The notes under the pieces are model-generated. The model was not told where the DNA came from. It saw only the letters and a program-made list of their open reading frames with translations, and searched no databases. A DNA stretch of 26,993 nt from Lachnospiraceae bacterium. GTDB lineage: Bacteria > Bacillota > Clostridia > Lachnospirales > Lachnospiraceae. The stretch lies in contig SFGF01000051.1 in assembly GCA_004556655.1 (NCBI GenBank), positions 1 through 26,993 of the forward strand, given 5' to 3'. Positions 8,216-16,397 of the stretch are shown piece by piece; the stretch's first letter is position 1, and every line of letters starts with the position of its first letter. Made by a program: the position numbers and the translations under genes.

Positions 8216-9154
8216 TCATTCATCCTCTTTTACATTAAATAATGCATTTACAAACTGATCTGCATTGAATTTTTGTAAATCATCTATGTTTTCACCAACT
8301 CCGATATACTTTACAGGAATATCCAGTTCTGACTGAATAGCAACAGCGATACCACCCTTTGCCGTTCCATCAAGCTTCGTCAGAATAATTCCGGTCACAT
8401 TGGCAACTTCCTTAAACTGACGCGCCTGTGCAAGAGCATTTTGTCCGGTAGTTCCATCAAGTACAACCAGAGTTTCCAGATAGGCTTCCGGGTATTCCCG
8501 TTCCAGGACACGATAAATCTTTCTCAGTTCTTCCATCAGATTCTTTTTATTATGGAGACGTCCCGCCGTATCGCACAAAAGTACGTCTGCATTTCTTGCT
8601 TTCGCTGCTGCCACGGCATCATAAACGACAGCAGCCGGATCAGCTCCCTGCTGTCCACCAATCAGGTCTACATTGGCTCTGTGTGCCCATTCACTCAGCT
8701 GTTCTCCTGCAGCTGCTCGGAATGTATCCGCTGCGGCAACAATTACTTTTTTGCCCTGATCTTTTAATTTTCCTGCCAGTTTTCCTACCGAAGTAGTCTT
8801 ACCCACACCATTGACTCCAATCACCAGGACAACAGATTTTCTGTTTTCAAATTCATAGGCTGTATCACCTACATCCATCTGTCTTTTGATCTCATCAATC
8901 AGAAGCTGTTTACACTCGGATGGCTCTTTAATCTTTTTTTCTGCAACTTCTTGTTTCAAATGTTCAATAATAGCAGTCGTTGTGTTGATCCCAATGTCTC
9001 CCATCACGAGAATTTCTTCAATTTCCTCATAAAAATCTTCGTCAATACTGGAAAATCCACTGAAAATAGAGTCAATTCCAGCCACAATGTTATTTCGCGT
9101 TTTTGCAAGTCCATCTACAAGACGCCTGAAAAACCCTTTCTTTTCCTCTGACAT
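8216..9154 (-). CDS. ftsY: Signal recognition particle receptor FtsY
   Basis: A 312-residue SRP-type GTPase that docks SRP-ribosome complexes at the membrane for co-translational insertion. Short helical N domain (about 1-95), then the NG GTPase: G1 GVNGVGKTT at 113-121, DTFRAAA at 143-149, G3 DTAGR at 195-199, G4 TKLDG at 259-263 and the closing GVGE at 285-288. The long acidic A domain of E. coli FtsY is absent, as usual in Firmicutes. I chose the ATG at 9154 because GAGGAG sits 4-5 bases upstream; a GTG at 9187 would add 11 residues lacking similarity to the family start. It follows smc by 42 bases. The usual neighbours ylxM-ffh do not follow; ilvA does. Confidence 0.97.
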   Translation of the reverse strand: MSEEKKGFFRRLVDGLAKTRNNIVAGIDSIFSGFSSIDEDFYEEIEEILVMGDIGINTTTAIIEHLKQEVAEKKIKEPSECKQLLIDEIKRQMDVGDTAYEFENRKSVVLVIGVNGVGKTTSVGKLAGKLKDQGKKVIVAAADTFRAAAGEQLSEWAHRANVDLIGGQQGADPAAVVYDAVAAAKARNADVLLCDTAGRLHNKKNLMEELRKIYRVLEREYPEAYLETLVVLDGTTGQNALAQARQFKEVANVTGIILTKLDGTAKGGIAVAIQSELDIPVKYIGVGENIDDLQKFNADQFVNALFNVKEDE

Positions 9155-9196
9155 ATTACTCCTCACTTTCCTGTTACTCGGTCTCACACTATTCTG

Positions 9197-12100
9197 TCAT
9201 TCATCCAGCTGGTTTTCTATCAGATTGACAGAAACCAGAGTAGATACACCTTTTTCCTGCATCGTGATACCGTACAGACGGTCGGCTGCATTCATGGTAC
9301 CTCTTCTATGTGTTATAATAATAAACTGTGTGTTTTTTGTCAACTTATGTAAATACTGGGCAAACCTGGTTACATTGGAATCATCCAGCGCAGCTTCAAT
9401 CTCATCCAGCAGACAAAACGGTGACGGCTTCAGATTCTGAATAGCAAACAAAAGTGCAATAGCAGTAAGTGCTTTTTCCCCGCCGGAAAGCTGCATCATG
9501 TTCTGCAGTTTTTTCCCCGGTGGCTGCGAAATGATTTTAATTCCGGCTTCCAGAATTTCTTCATCCTCCATCAGTTCCAGCGTACCTTTTCCTCCGCCAA
9601 ACAGCTGTTTGAATGCTTTATCAAACTCGACCCGGATCTGTTCAAACTTCTCCGTAAACTGTTTGCGCATACCTTCATCGAGCTCTGTAATAATTCCCTT
9701 TAATGTCTCTGCTGCCTGTACAAGATCGCTGTGCTGTGCGCTTAAAAATTCATGTCTCTGAGATACTTCTTTATATTCTTCAATTGCATTTACATTTACA
9801 TTGCCAAGTTTTCTAATGGAATCTTTTAACTCTGCAATTTCTTTCCGGATCACCGTACGATCCGGAATTTCTTCCATCTTATATCCTGCGGCCTGACTGG
9901 GAGTGAGCTCATATTCTTCCCACAGATAGTTAATCTGATTTTCCTGACGTTCATCCAGCTTTTCTATCTGGCTGTTCAGACGGAAACACTCTTTATCCAT
10001 CAGACTGATATGACTGGAAAGCTCATCTCTTCGGCTAAAGAAACTCTTGTGCTGATTATTCAGCTCTTCTTTTTTCTTCAGATATTCTTCCATCTCTTTC
10101 TCATCATCAATCTGAGCCTTACCGGCTGCTTCAATGGTCTTTTGAATCTCCAGAATATTTGCTTCTTTTTTCTCCATATCCTGACTGCTTTCTTTCATAG
10201 AAATCCGGATATGATCCAGTTCTTCTTTCAGACCTTTTTCTTCCTGTAGGATTCGTTCGATATTTTCCTGTGAAAAACTGCGTTTCTGTTCTAAAGCAGT
10301 ATATTCTACCTGAATCTCATTCAGCTCATTCGCATATTGGGTCTCCTGCTTTTGATACTCATCCAGCTCTGCCTGTTTTTCACTGACCAGATCCTCCTGC
10401 TGTTTTTCTTTCGCACTGGAAAGTTCCATCTCCGCCTGAATGAGGGAACTGCTCTCCTTTATTTCCCGAATCTGTCCTTCAATCTCCCGTCCTTCAGACT
10501 TAAGCTGGCCATAACCTCCCCGGATTTCCCGGATTCTGCTTTCCGCCTGTGTTATATTCATTTTCTCAGTATTTTGGGAAAGCTGCAATTTCTGAAGCTG
10601 TTCTGTCAGATCAGACAGATGATCTCTGCGATCATTTCTGTCATCTCTGTTTTTGGCAATGGATGTCTGCATTTTCTGCATATCTCTTTTCAGTGCCTCA
10701 ACACTTTGCTCCAATTCTTCAATTTCTCGTTTTCTTCCCAACAAATTACTGCTGTTTTTAAAAGCACCTCCGGTCATGGACCCACCCGGACTTAATAACT
10801 CTCCTTCCAGAGTGACAATTCGCAGTGAATGGGAATACTTTCTCCCGATTGCAATGGCATGGTCAATGGTATCCACTACCAGCGTTCTGCCAAGAAGCTG
10901 TGACAAAAGCGTTTGATATAAAGCGTCCGCTTCCACCAAAGTATCAGCGGTTCCTACAACTCCCTGTTCTTTCAGAGCAGCCACATTTGTAAAGCTGCTT
11001 TTTCTCATGTTCGTTAATGGCAAAAAGGTGGCACGTCCATATCGATTTCTTTTCAAAAATTCGATCAGATATTTTGCCGTCTGATCATTATCCGTCACAA
11101 TATTCTGTATGCTTCCGCCAAGAGCAGTCTCAATGGCAACCTCATACTTCTTCTGCACTTTAATCAGATCTGCCACTACTCCGTGTATTCCCGGATGATG
11201 TGGTTTCTGCTCCATCACTTTTCGAATACTGTTGCCGTATCCTTCGTAACGCTCTGACATATTCCGCAGAGATTCCAGACGGGATGCTTCCCTGTGATAA
11301 GATGTCTGTGCGATCTCCAACTGTTTGTTCTGCTCATCCATCAGCTTTCTTATAGACGCCACTTCTCGCTCAGTTTTACGGTAATCCCGATTCAGTTCAT
11401 CCATTCTGTCACTGATTTCCTGATATTTTTTCTGATGCGCCTTGATAATCTCTGACTGTTCGGATTCTTCGCTTTTTAATTTCAAAATTCTCTGACTTAA
11501 TGCCGCTTTCCGGATACCAATCTGTTCCAACATGGCATCGTATCTCTGCATTTTTCCCTTCGTTGATGCCCGTTGATTCAGAATCTCAATAATTTCATTT
11601 TTACTTTCTTCAATTACCGCGCTGCAAATCCCAATCTTTGAACGCAGATTATTCAGTTGATCCTGCTGTTCTTTTTTCTTTTTCGATATTTCTTTGATTT
11701 TTAATTCCTGCTGCTCTTTTTCCGCAAGATGACCATTTGCCTCTTCCGTACGGCGGGACAATTCCTGTTCAATAAATGAAATCCGCTCCTGATAATGTTT
11801 ATCATTCTGATGTGCTGCACGAATCTGTTCTTTTAAGATCTGAATATCATTTTCCAGCTGCTGTTTCCTCAAAGCATTCTGACCGGACTGTTCTCTTGCC
11901 TGTTGAATCTTTCCATCCAATTCTTCCAGCTCTTTTTCCAATTCTTCATACTCTGTTTTTGTCTGCTCAAATACGCTCTGTGTCTGATTCAATTCCTCCT
12001 GTGCAGCCTGATATTTTTCCTCCACTTCTTTCAACTGCTGACGGATATAAGATGTCTCCACCAGAAACATATTCACATCCAGCTGTTTTAATTCTTCTTT

Positions 12101-12754
12101 CTTTTTCAGATAGATTCTGGCCGTCTCTGACTGCTTTTCCAAGGGGCCCAGCTGGCGTGTCAATTCAGATAGTATATCTGTCACACGAACCAGATTTTGC
12201 TGTTCCTCCTCCAGTTTCTTAAGAGCAGTATTCTTTCTTCTCTTAAATTTTACGATTCCGGCAGCCTCATCAAAAAGTTCTCTTCTTTCTTCCGGTTTTC
12301 CACTGAGGATTTTGTCAATCTGTCCCTGACCGATAATCGAGTATCCTTCTTTTCCGATACCCGTATCATAAAAAAGTTCATTGATATCTTTCAAACGGCA
12401 ATTGACTCCATTCAGAAGATACTCACTCTCGCCTGACCGGTAAAGACGGCGGGTGACTGTCACTTCCTCATATTCAATATCAAGCTTATGGTCGGAATTA
12501 TCCAACGTAATGGCGACAGAGGCAAAACCCAATGGTTTTCTTGTTTCTGTTCCGGAAAAAATAACATCCTGCATATTGCCCCCACGGAGCTGTTTTGCAC
12601 TCTGCTCACCCAGTACCCATCGAACCGCATCACCTACATTACTCTTTCCGCTGCCATTTGGTCCGACAATTCCGGTAATACCGTTGTGAAATTCAAATAC
12701 GATTTTATTGGCAAAGGATTTGAATCCCTGTACTTCTATACTTTTTAGATACAT
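9197..12754 (-). CDS. smc: Chromosome partition/condensation protein SMC
   Basis: An 1185-residue SMC ATPase, the same length as the B. subtilis protein. Walker A GPNGSGKS at 31-38 in the N-terminal head, two long coiled-coil arms rich in E/K/Q, a hinge around 510-660 (starts near GIHGVVADLI, contains a GG-rich MTGGAF), and the C-terminal head with the ABC signature LSGGEK at 1089-1094 and Walker B LLDEIEAALD at about 1115-1124. It forms the ring complex with ScpA/ScpB that organises and separates origins. ATG at 12754, preceded by AGGTGA. Gap to rnc upstream is 35 bases, so the two are co-transcribed. Complete and intact. Confidence 0.98.
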   Translation of the reverse strand: MYLKSIEVQGFKSFANKIVFEFHNGITGIVGPNGSGKSNVGDAVRWVLGEQSAKQLRGGNMQDVIFSGTETRKPLGFASVAITLDNSDHKLDIEYEEVTVTRRLYRSGESEYLLNGVNCRLKDINELFYDTGIGKEGYSIIGQGQIDKILSGKPEERRELFDEAAGIVKFKRRKNTALKKLEEEQQNLVRVTDILSELTRQLGPLEKQSETARIYLKKKEELKQLDVNMFLVETSYIRQQLKEVEEKYQAAQEELNQTQSVFEQTKTEYEELEKELEELDGKIQQAREQSGQNALRKQQLENDIQILKEQIRAAHQNDKHYQERISFIEQELSRRTEEANGHLAEKEQQELKIKEISKKKKEQQDQLNNLRSKIGICSAVIEESKNEIIEILNQRASTKGKMQRYDAMLEQIGIRKAALSQRILKLKSEESEQSEIIKAHQKKYQEISDRMDELNRDYRKTEREVASIRKLMDEQNKQLEIAQTSYHREASRLESLRNMSERYEGYGNSIRKVMEQKPHHPGIHGVVADLIKVQKKYEVAIETALGGSIQNIVTDNDQTAKYLIEFLKRNRYGRATFLPLTNMRKSSFTNVAALKEQGVVGTADTLVEADALYQTLLSQLLGRTLVVDTIDHAIAIGRKYSHSLRIVTLEGELLSPGGSMTGGAFKNSSNLLGRKREIEELEQSVEALKRDMQKMQTSIAKNRDDRNDRRDHLSDLTEQLQKLQLSQNTEKMNITQAESRIREIRGGYGQLKSEGREIEGQIREIKESSSLIQAEMELSSAKEKQQEDLVSEKQAELDEYQKQETQYANELNEIQVEYTALEQKRSFSQENIERILQEEKGLKEELDHIRISMKESSQDMEKKEANILEIQKTIEAAGKAQIDDEKEMEEYLKKKEELNNQHKSFFSRRDELSSHISLMDKECFRLNSQIEKLDERQENQINYLWEEYELTPSQAAGYKMEEIPDRTVIRKEIAELKDSIRKLGNVNVNAIEEYKEVSQRHEFLSAQHSDLVQAAETLKGIITELDEGMRKQFTEKFEQIRVEFDKAFKQLFGGGKGTLELMEDEEILEAGIKIISQPPGKKLQNMMQLSGGEKALTAIALLFAIQNLKPSPFCLLDEIEAALDDSNVTRFAQYLHKLTKNTQFIIITHRRGTMNAADRLYGITMQEKGVSTLVSVNLIENQLDE

Positions 12755-12789
12755 ATGTCACCTGCTCAGTCAAAATTCTATCTTATTTA

Positions 12790-13476
12790 TCATCTTTCTT
12801 TCAGTTTGCAGATTGCCTGATATGCAGCCATTTGCTCTGCTGCTTTTTTCGTTCTTCCACTTCCAGTGCCCATGGATTTTTCTCCGATCCAAACCTCCGC
12901 AGAAAATATCTTGTCATGATCCGGACCTTCTTCCCCCACCATATGATAAGAAATTTCACCCGGAATATTCCCCTGCACCATTTCCTGAAAGATGGTCTTG
13001 CTATCGAAAAAGAGCTTTTTGTGTTCGATATCATTCAGTACAAATCTGAGTATAAACTCTTTTGCATTAGCAAATCCACCATCCAGATAGATCGCTCCGA
13101 TCACAGCTTCCATCGCATCGGAAGTGACAGAATCTCTGTGACGGCCGCCGGTCATTTCTTCACCTTTTCCCAGACTCAGATACTCTCCAAGCCCAAGTTC
13201 TCTTGCACAAAATGCCAAGGTAGGTTCACATACGAGGCTTGCCCGAAGACGAGTCAATTCCCCCTCCGGCATCTGGGGATAATTTTGGAATAAATGCTCA
13301 CTGCTCACCAGCTCCAATACAGCATCACCTAAAAACTCAAGCCTCTCGTTGCAGTCAAGACGATTCATCCTGTGTTCATTGACATAGGAACTATGTCTGA
13401 GAGCTGTTTCCAGCAGTTCAATATTCTGAAACTGATACTTTATCCTGTGTTCCAGTTTCTGTATCTTATTCAACAT
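12790..13476 (-). CDS. rnc: Ribonuclease III
   Basis: A 228-residue double-strand-specific endoribonuclease used in rRNA and mRNA processing. The signature ERLEFLGDA is at 44-52 (E44, D51), and the second metal-site residues D120 and E123 are in SDAMEAVIGAIYLDGG; the dsRNA-binding domain occupies about 156-226 and ends with the typical SGRTKKAAEQMAA. The ATG at 13476 has AGGTG six bases upstream; the longer GTG start at 13485 would lie within that ribosome binding site, so I reject it. Lies between acpP and smc as in most Firmicutes. A stable hairpin (13501-13537) sits just upstream in the mRNA and might be its own substrate. Confidence 0.97.
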   Translation of the reverse strand: MLNKIQKLEHRIKYQFQNIELLETALRHSSYVNEHRMNRLDCNERLEFLGDAVLELVSSEHLFQNYPQMPEGELTRLRASLVCEPTLAFCARELGLGEYLSLGKGEEMTGGRHRDSVTSDAMEAVIGAIYLDGGFANAKEFILRFVLNDIEHKKLFFDSKTIFQEMVQGNIPGEISYHMVGEEGPDHDKIFSAEVWIGEKSMGTGSGRTKKAAEQMAAYQAICKLKER

Positions 13477-13500
13477 TCTTTTCACCTGTTAACTTTCTAA

Positions 13501-13537
13501 GAGGATGCTGCGGATCAAAACTTCTCACAACATCCTC
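13501..13537 (-). other. RNA hairpin in the acpP-rnc spacer
   Basis: GAGGATGTTG and CAGCATCCTC on the minus strand pair over 10 bases (one G-U pair) with a 17-base loop. No T-run follows (next bases TTAGAAAG), so it is not a classic terminator. It could be a processing or stability element separating acpP from rnc, or a partial attenuator. Confidence 0.5.
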
Positions 13538-13545
13538 ATTTATTT

Positions 13546-13776
13546 TTATTCAATCGCTTTTTTAATCGCTTCCACCGCATCTCCTACAGATACAATCTTT
13601 TCCGCTTCTTCCTGGTCAATTTCAATATCAAAAGCTTCTTCCACTCCCATAAGGATCTGAAATACATCCAGTGAATCCGCTCCCAGATCATCTGTAAATG
13701 TGGTATTCATGGTAACTTCAGATGTATCTACATTCAGCACATCTGCAATAATATTCTGTAATTTTTCCAGTTCCAT
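13546..13776 (-). CDS. acpP: Acyl carrier protein
   Basis: A 76-residue acidic four-helix protein that carries growing acyl chains on a 4'-phosphopantetheine arm. The attachment serine is S35 in LGADSLDVFQ, with the family pattern D-S-L. Length is typical. ATG at 13776 with AGGAGGGG about 6-8 bases upstream. It starts 3 bases after the plsX stop. With PlsX upstream it links fatty-acid synthesis to phospholipid synthesis. Other acyl carrier copies may exist elsewhere with the fab genes; this is the copy of the plsX-acpP-rnc cluster. Confidence 0.97.
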   Translation of the reverse strand: MELEKLQNIIADVLNVDTSEVTMNTTFTDDLGADSLDVFQILMGVEEAFDIEIDQEEAEKIVSVGDAVEAIKKAIE

Positions 13777-13779
13777 CGC

Positions 13780-14799
13780 TTACCCCTCCTTTTTCTCTGT
13801 TGTAATGTGTTCCTTTATTTTTCCGCAGATATCTTCCTGCGTAAAAGTAATACATTGAAAAATGGAGTTTCTGATTTCATTTGCTTTGGAATTTCCATGG
13901 CTTTTTACTACCAGACCTTTCAATCCTAAAAGAGGCGCACCGCCGTACTCACTGGCATTAAAAGTTTTCATAGTCTCTTTCAGAGCCGGTTTTACAAGAA
14001 GTGCACCGATTTTACTTCTCAACGAACTCATCATTCCGTCTTTGATTTTTTTAATCAGTGTACCTCCCACACCTTCATAAAGCTTGAGAATTACATTTCC
14101 CACAAAAGCCTCACATACTACAACATCGCATACACCCTTGGGAATATCTCTCGCTTCTACATTTCCGATAAAATTGATATCTTTACACTCTTTCAGCAAC
14201 GGGAAAGTTTCTTTCACCAGGGCGTTTCCTTTTTCTTCTTCCGCACCGATATTCACCAAACCAACCCGGGGATTCTTTATACCCATCACATTCTCCATAT
14301 AAATGGATCCCATTCTGGCAAACTGTACCAAATGAGAAGATCTGGCATCTACATTCGCTCCACAGTCAATCAACAAAGAAAAGCCGTTCTCTGTCGGAAT
14401 AAGCGGTGCTAAAGGTGCCCGTTCCACTCCTTTGATTTTTCCTACCAGAACCTGTCCTCCTACCAAAACCGCACCAGTGCTGCCGCAGGATACAAAAGCA
14501 GATGCCTCTCCCTGTCGTACAAGACGAAGAGCCACAACCAAAGAGGAATCTTTCTTTTTCTGAATTGCATTGACCGGCGGTTCTCCCGTCTCAATCACCT
14601 GAGAAGCCGGTACTACCTGAACTCTTTCCTTCGGATAGGTATACTTTTCAAGTTCTTTCTGAACAGCCTCCTCCTGACCGACAAGATATACAAAAAGTTC
14701 TTCTTTTGCATTGACTGCCTCTATTGCCCCTTTTACAAGCTCCAATGGTGCATAATCGCCGCCCATCGCATCAACAGCCACTTTTATCAAATCTTTCAT
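13780..14799 (-). CDS. plsX: Phosphate acyltransferase PlsX
   Basis: A 339-residue peripheral membrane enzyme that converts acyl-ACP and phosphate to acyl-phosphate, which PlsY uses to acylate glycerol-3-phosphate. The start VAVDAMGGDYAP (8-18) is the family hallmark, with further conserved stretches SCGSTGA and the late NASEYGGAPLLGL. Length is normal. ATG at 14799 with AAAGGATGG upstream. It is the first gene of the operon, with a promoter at 14842-14870. In many Firmicutes fapR precedes plsX; here a lipoprotein gene does, so FapR-type control is not evident. Confidence 0.97.
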   Translation of the reverse strand: MKDLIKVAVDAMGGDYAPLELVKGAIEAVNAKEELFVYLVGQEEAVQKELEKYTYPKERVQVVPASQVIETGEPPVNAIQKKKDSSLVVALRLVRQGEASAFVSCGSTGAVLVGGQVLVGKIKGVERAPLAPLIPTENGFSLLIDCGANVDARSSHLVQFARMGSIYMENVMGIKNPRVGLVNIGAEEEKGNALVKETFPLLKECKDINFIGNVEARDIPKGVCDVVVCEAFVGNVILKLYEGVGGTLIKKIKDGMMSSLRSKIGALLVKPALKETMKTFNASEYGGAPLLGLKGLVVKSHGNSKANEIRNSIFQCITFTQEDICGKIKEHITTEKKEG

Positions 14800-14841
14800 T
14801 TTTTTCCATCCTTTCCCGGAATCTAAAATATCACTAAAGTC

Positions 14842-14870
14842 ATAATACTAAACATCACTGCAAATTGCAA
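14842..14870 (-). promoter_or_regulatory. Predicted promoter of the plsX operon
   Basis: TTGCAA (14870-14865) and TATTAT (14847-14842) on the minus strand with a 17-base spacer. The transcript would start near 14835, about 35 bases before the plsX ATG. A TTAGTATTATGACTTTA stretch overlaps the -10, but it is too far from the FapR operator consensus to call. Confidence 0.5.
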
Positions 14871-14908
14871 GCAAAGTTCATTTCTATGATTTTATCCCTG
14901 GTTTAACC

Positions 14909-14944
14909 ATAAAAAATGTGGAAAGAATTGCTTCTCCCCACATT
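14909..14944 (-). terminator. Strong intrinsic terminator of the lipoprotein gene
   Basis: On the minus strand AATGTGGGGAGAA pairs with TTCTTTCCACATT (13 pairs, two G-U) around a GCAA tetraloop, followed by TTTTTTAT. It begins 6 bases after the lipoprotein stop. Textbook rho-independent structure. Confidence 0.92.
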
Positions 14945-14950
14945 CCTGTT

Positions 14951-15709
14951 TTACTGCATCACTCCGTCAGAACCGAGATGATATCCTTCTACGTCTGTAT
15001 CGTGGAGCATCACTCCATTTTCATCGAAATAGTAATACTTATCTCCGTCCAGATACCAACCTGTTCTCATATATCCATTCTCATCGAACATATACCACTC
15101 ACCCTGAATATACTCCCATTTGCTCACTGCATTCGTTCCATCCGGATATATATACATCCATGAGCCGTTTTCTGTCTGTTTCCAGGTGCCCTGGGTTTCT
15201 TCTGTCGCTGTCTCAGAAACAACTTCCTCTTCTGTAATCGTAACACATTTGGTTTGGCTCGCTGTCATCTGGATTCCTTCATCTACTTTATTGGTAACCA
15301 CAACATAATAATACGTTGTACCCAAATCTGAAGTAGGCGGAACAAAACTGCTTTCAACTGCTCCTTCAATCTTTGTACCACCGCCGTTGGAATCCACATT
15401 ATTCTTATACCACTGATAAGAAAGTGTTCCTCCATCCTTGACCTCCGCTTCAATCACAATCGCATCAGCCTCTCCATTTAGAGCATAAGTAACAGGTTCA
15501 CCCATTTCACTGGTAATCGTAGGTTTTTCTACATTCTCATCAATATTGGCAGCTTCCAAGATCACCTGCGCATTCACTGTATCCGTCTTTTCAGTTTTAT
15601 CTTCGCCATTCCACAAAATCTCCAACGTGTCCTTAAAAGAACATGCAGACATGAGTGGCATACAACAAAGCACGATTCCTGCCAATAAAGCTTTCTTTTT
15701 ATGTCTCAT
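14951..15709 (-). CDS. Lipoprotein with Ig-like domain and choline/glucan-binding-like repeats
   Basis: A 252-residue secreted lipoprotein. Basic start (MRHKKK), hydrophobic core and a lipobox ending MSAC, with the lipidated cysteine at 23. Residues ~50-155 form an Ig-like domain with the typical GTLSYQWYKN core. An acidic/Thr linker follows, then about 80 residues of cell-wall-binding (choline/glucan-binding) type repeats: GTWKQTENGSWMYIYPDG, WEYIQGEWYMFDENGYM, GWYLDGDKYYYFDENGVM. Lipid anchoring plus wall/carbohydrate-binding repeats suggests a protein bridging membrane and wall or binding a glycan ligand (inference). Starts ATG 15709 after GGGG; an adjacent GTG at 15712 is possible. Monocistronic, with its own promoter and terminator. 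Confidence 0.88.
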   Translation of the reverse strand: MRHKKKALLAGIVLCCMPLMSACSFKDTLEILWNGEDKTEKTDTVNAQVILEAANIDENVEKPTITSEMGEPVTYALNGEADAIVIEAEVKDGGTLSYQWYKNNVDSNGGGTKIEGAVESSFVPPTSDLGTTYYYVVVTNKVDEGIQMTASQTKCVTITEEEVVSETATEETQGTWKQTENGSWMYIYPDGTNAVSKWEYIQGEWYMFDENGYMRTGWYLDGDKYYYFDENGVMLHDTDVEGYHLGSDGVMQ

Positions 15710-15759
15710 CACAAATTACCCCTTTTAATTGTTACAAATTCATTTCAACTTTGTGTCAT

Positions 15760-15789
15760 ATTATAGCATACATACAAAATGGATGTCAA
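15760..15789 (-). promoter_or_regulatory. Consensus sigma-A promoter of the lipoprotein gene
   Basis: Perfect TTGACA (15789-15784) and perfect TATAAT (15765-15760) on the minus strand, 18 bases apart. Transcription would start near 15753, about 45 bases before the ATG. The best promoter in the window, implying high constitutive expression unless repressed. Confidence 0.85.
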
Positions 15790-15842
15790 TGTGAAGTATA
15801 CGATTTCGTTCATGAAGAAAATGGACATCTGGTGTTTTTTTA

Positions 15843-15954
15843 AGAGCCAGGTCGTTCCCCTTCAGCTAATCGTTAACTCCGACTTAGGCGCGACGGCTCT
15901 CCGGAGCGTCTTAGTCAAAGTTAGCGATTAGCTGAAGGGGAACGACCTGCTTCT
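15843..15954. repeat. Long near-perfect palindromic element
   Basis: Arms 15849-15878 and 15919-15948 are inverted copies with 29 of 30 bases matching (they begin AGGTCGTTCCCCTTCAGC). Pairing continues imperfectly outward (AGAGCC against GCTTCT). The 40-base centre folds further: GACTTAGGCGC (15881-15891) against GCGTCTTAGTC (15906-15916), capped by CGG-CTCT-CCG. The whole ~110 bases can form one long hairpin. It is non-coding, more GC-rich than its surroundings, and lies between the DUF1284 stop and the lipoprotein promoter. Neither strand has a T-run after the stem (the minus strand has AAAAAAA), so it is not an ordinary terminator. Likely a small mobile palindrome (MITE/REP-like) or a structured RNA. 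Confidence 0.85.
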
Positions 15955-15993
15955 GAAACGGATGGCTCCATTCTCTGCACACTTCCCCACATA

Positions 15994-16362
15994 CTAAATA
16001 CAGATTTCTGTCCACTGGCAGTCACCGCAGATTTGCTCTCTTTTCCCCACTCGCAGGATTTTTTCATCCACCAGTTTTTCAAATTCCTTCCAGTGAATCT
16101 GGGTGCCCGGATGAAGATCACAGATTTCGAGCACTCTCCGGTCATAGTCTGCAACTTTCTCGGAAGTTTTGCACTTTCCGGCTTCATTATTCGGGCAGCT
16201 TCCGCATATTTGGTCTGTTTGATCCGTAAGCTCAATCAGTGGATCACGAGACAGCTTTGCTTTTATTTCTGCCATATTTTCCACAAAATCTTCACTATAT
16301 CCTTTTCCCCGAAAATAGGCAAGACACATCCCATGATGAGGCCGTAGTTGATTCATTTTCAT
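15994..16362 (-). CDS. DUF1284 family cysteine-rich protein
   Basis: A 122-residue cytoplasmic protein. The start LRPHHGMCLAYFRGKGYS is the hallmark of DUF1284 proteins, whose function is unknown to me. Eight cysteines are present; C53-x2-C56-x7-C64 and C112-x2-C115-x5-C121, with C81 between, look like metal or iron-sulfur ligands. The clusters resemble ferredoxin-like or zinc motifs, but no exact family match can be claimed. ATG at 16362 with AAAGGA just upstream; an ATG two codons later (16356) has slightly better spacing. Upstream lies the double palindrome at 16398-16440; downstream lies the long palindrome at 15843-15954. Probably its own transcription unit. Confidence 0.85.
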   Translation of the reverse strand: MKMNQLRPHHGMCLAYFRGKGYSEDFVENMAEIKAKLSRDPLIELTDQTDQICGSCPNNEAGKCKTSEKVADYDRRVLEICDLHPGTQIHWKEFEKLVDEKILRVGKREQICGDCQWTEICI

Positions 16363-16397
16363 TTTTCCTTTCTTCGTTTTTAGACTTATTCAATGCA

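Noticed and set aside
9497..12748. Many plus-strand frames opposite smc, including 152-residue 10337-10795
   Set aside because: Antisense to smc coiled-coil codons; products rich in Leu/Phe/Ser with no domains.
14821..14870. FapR-like operator before plsX
   Set aside because: TTAGTATTATGACTTTA only weakly resembles the consensus and lacks its symmetry.
15843..15954. Long palindrome read as a bidirectional terminator
   Set aside because: Neither strand has a T-run after the stem; the minus strand is followed by AAAAAAA.
15921..16235. Minus-strand frame of 104 residues overlapping the palindrome and the DUF1284 gene
   Set aside because: Runs in another frame over DUF1284, whose own frame shows family motifs; no ribosome site at its start.
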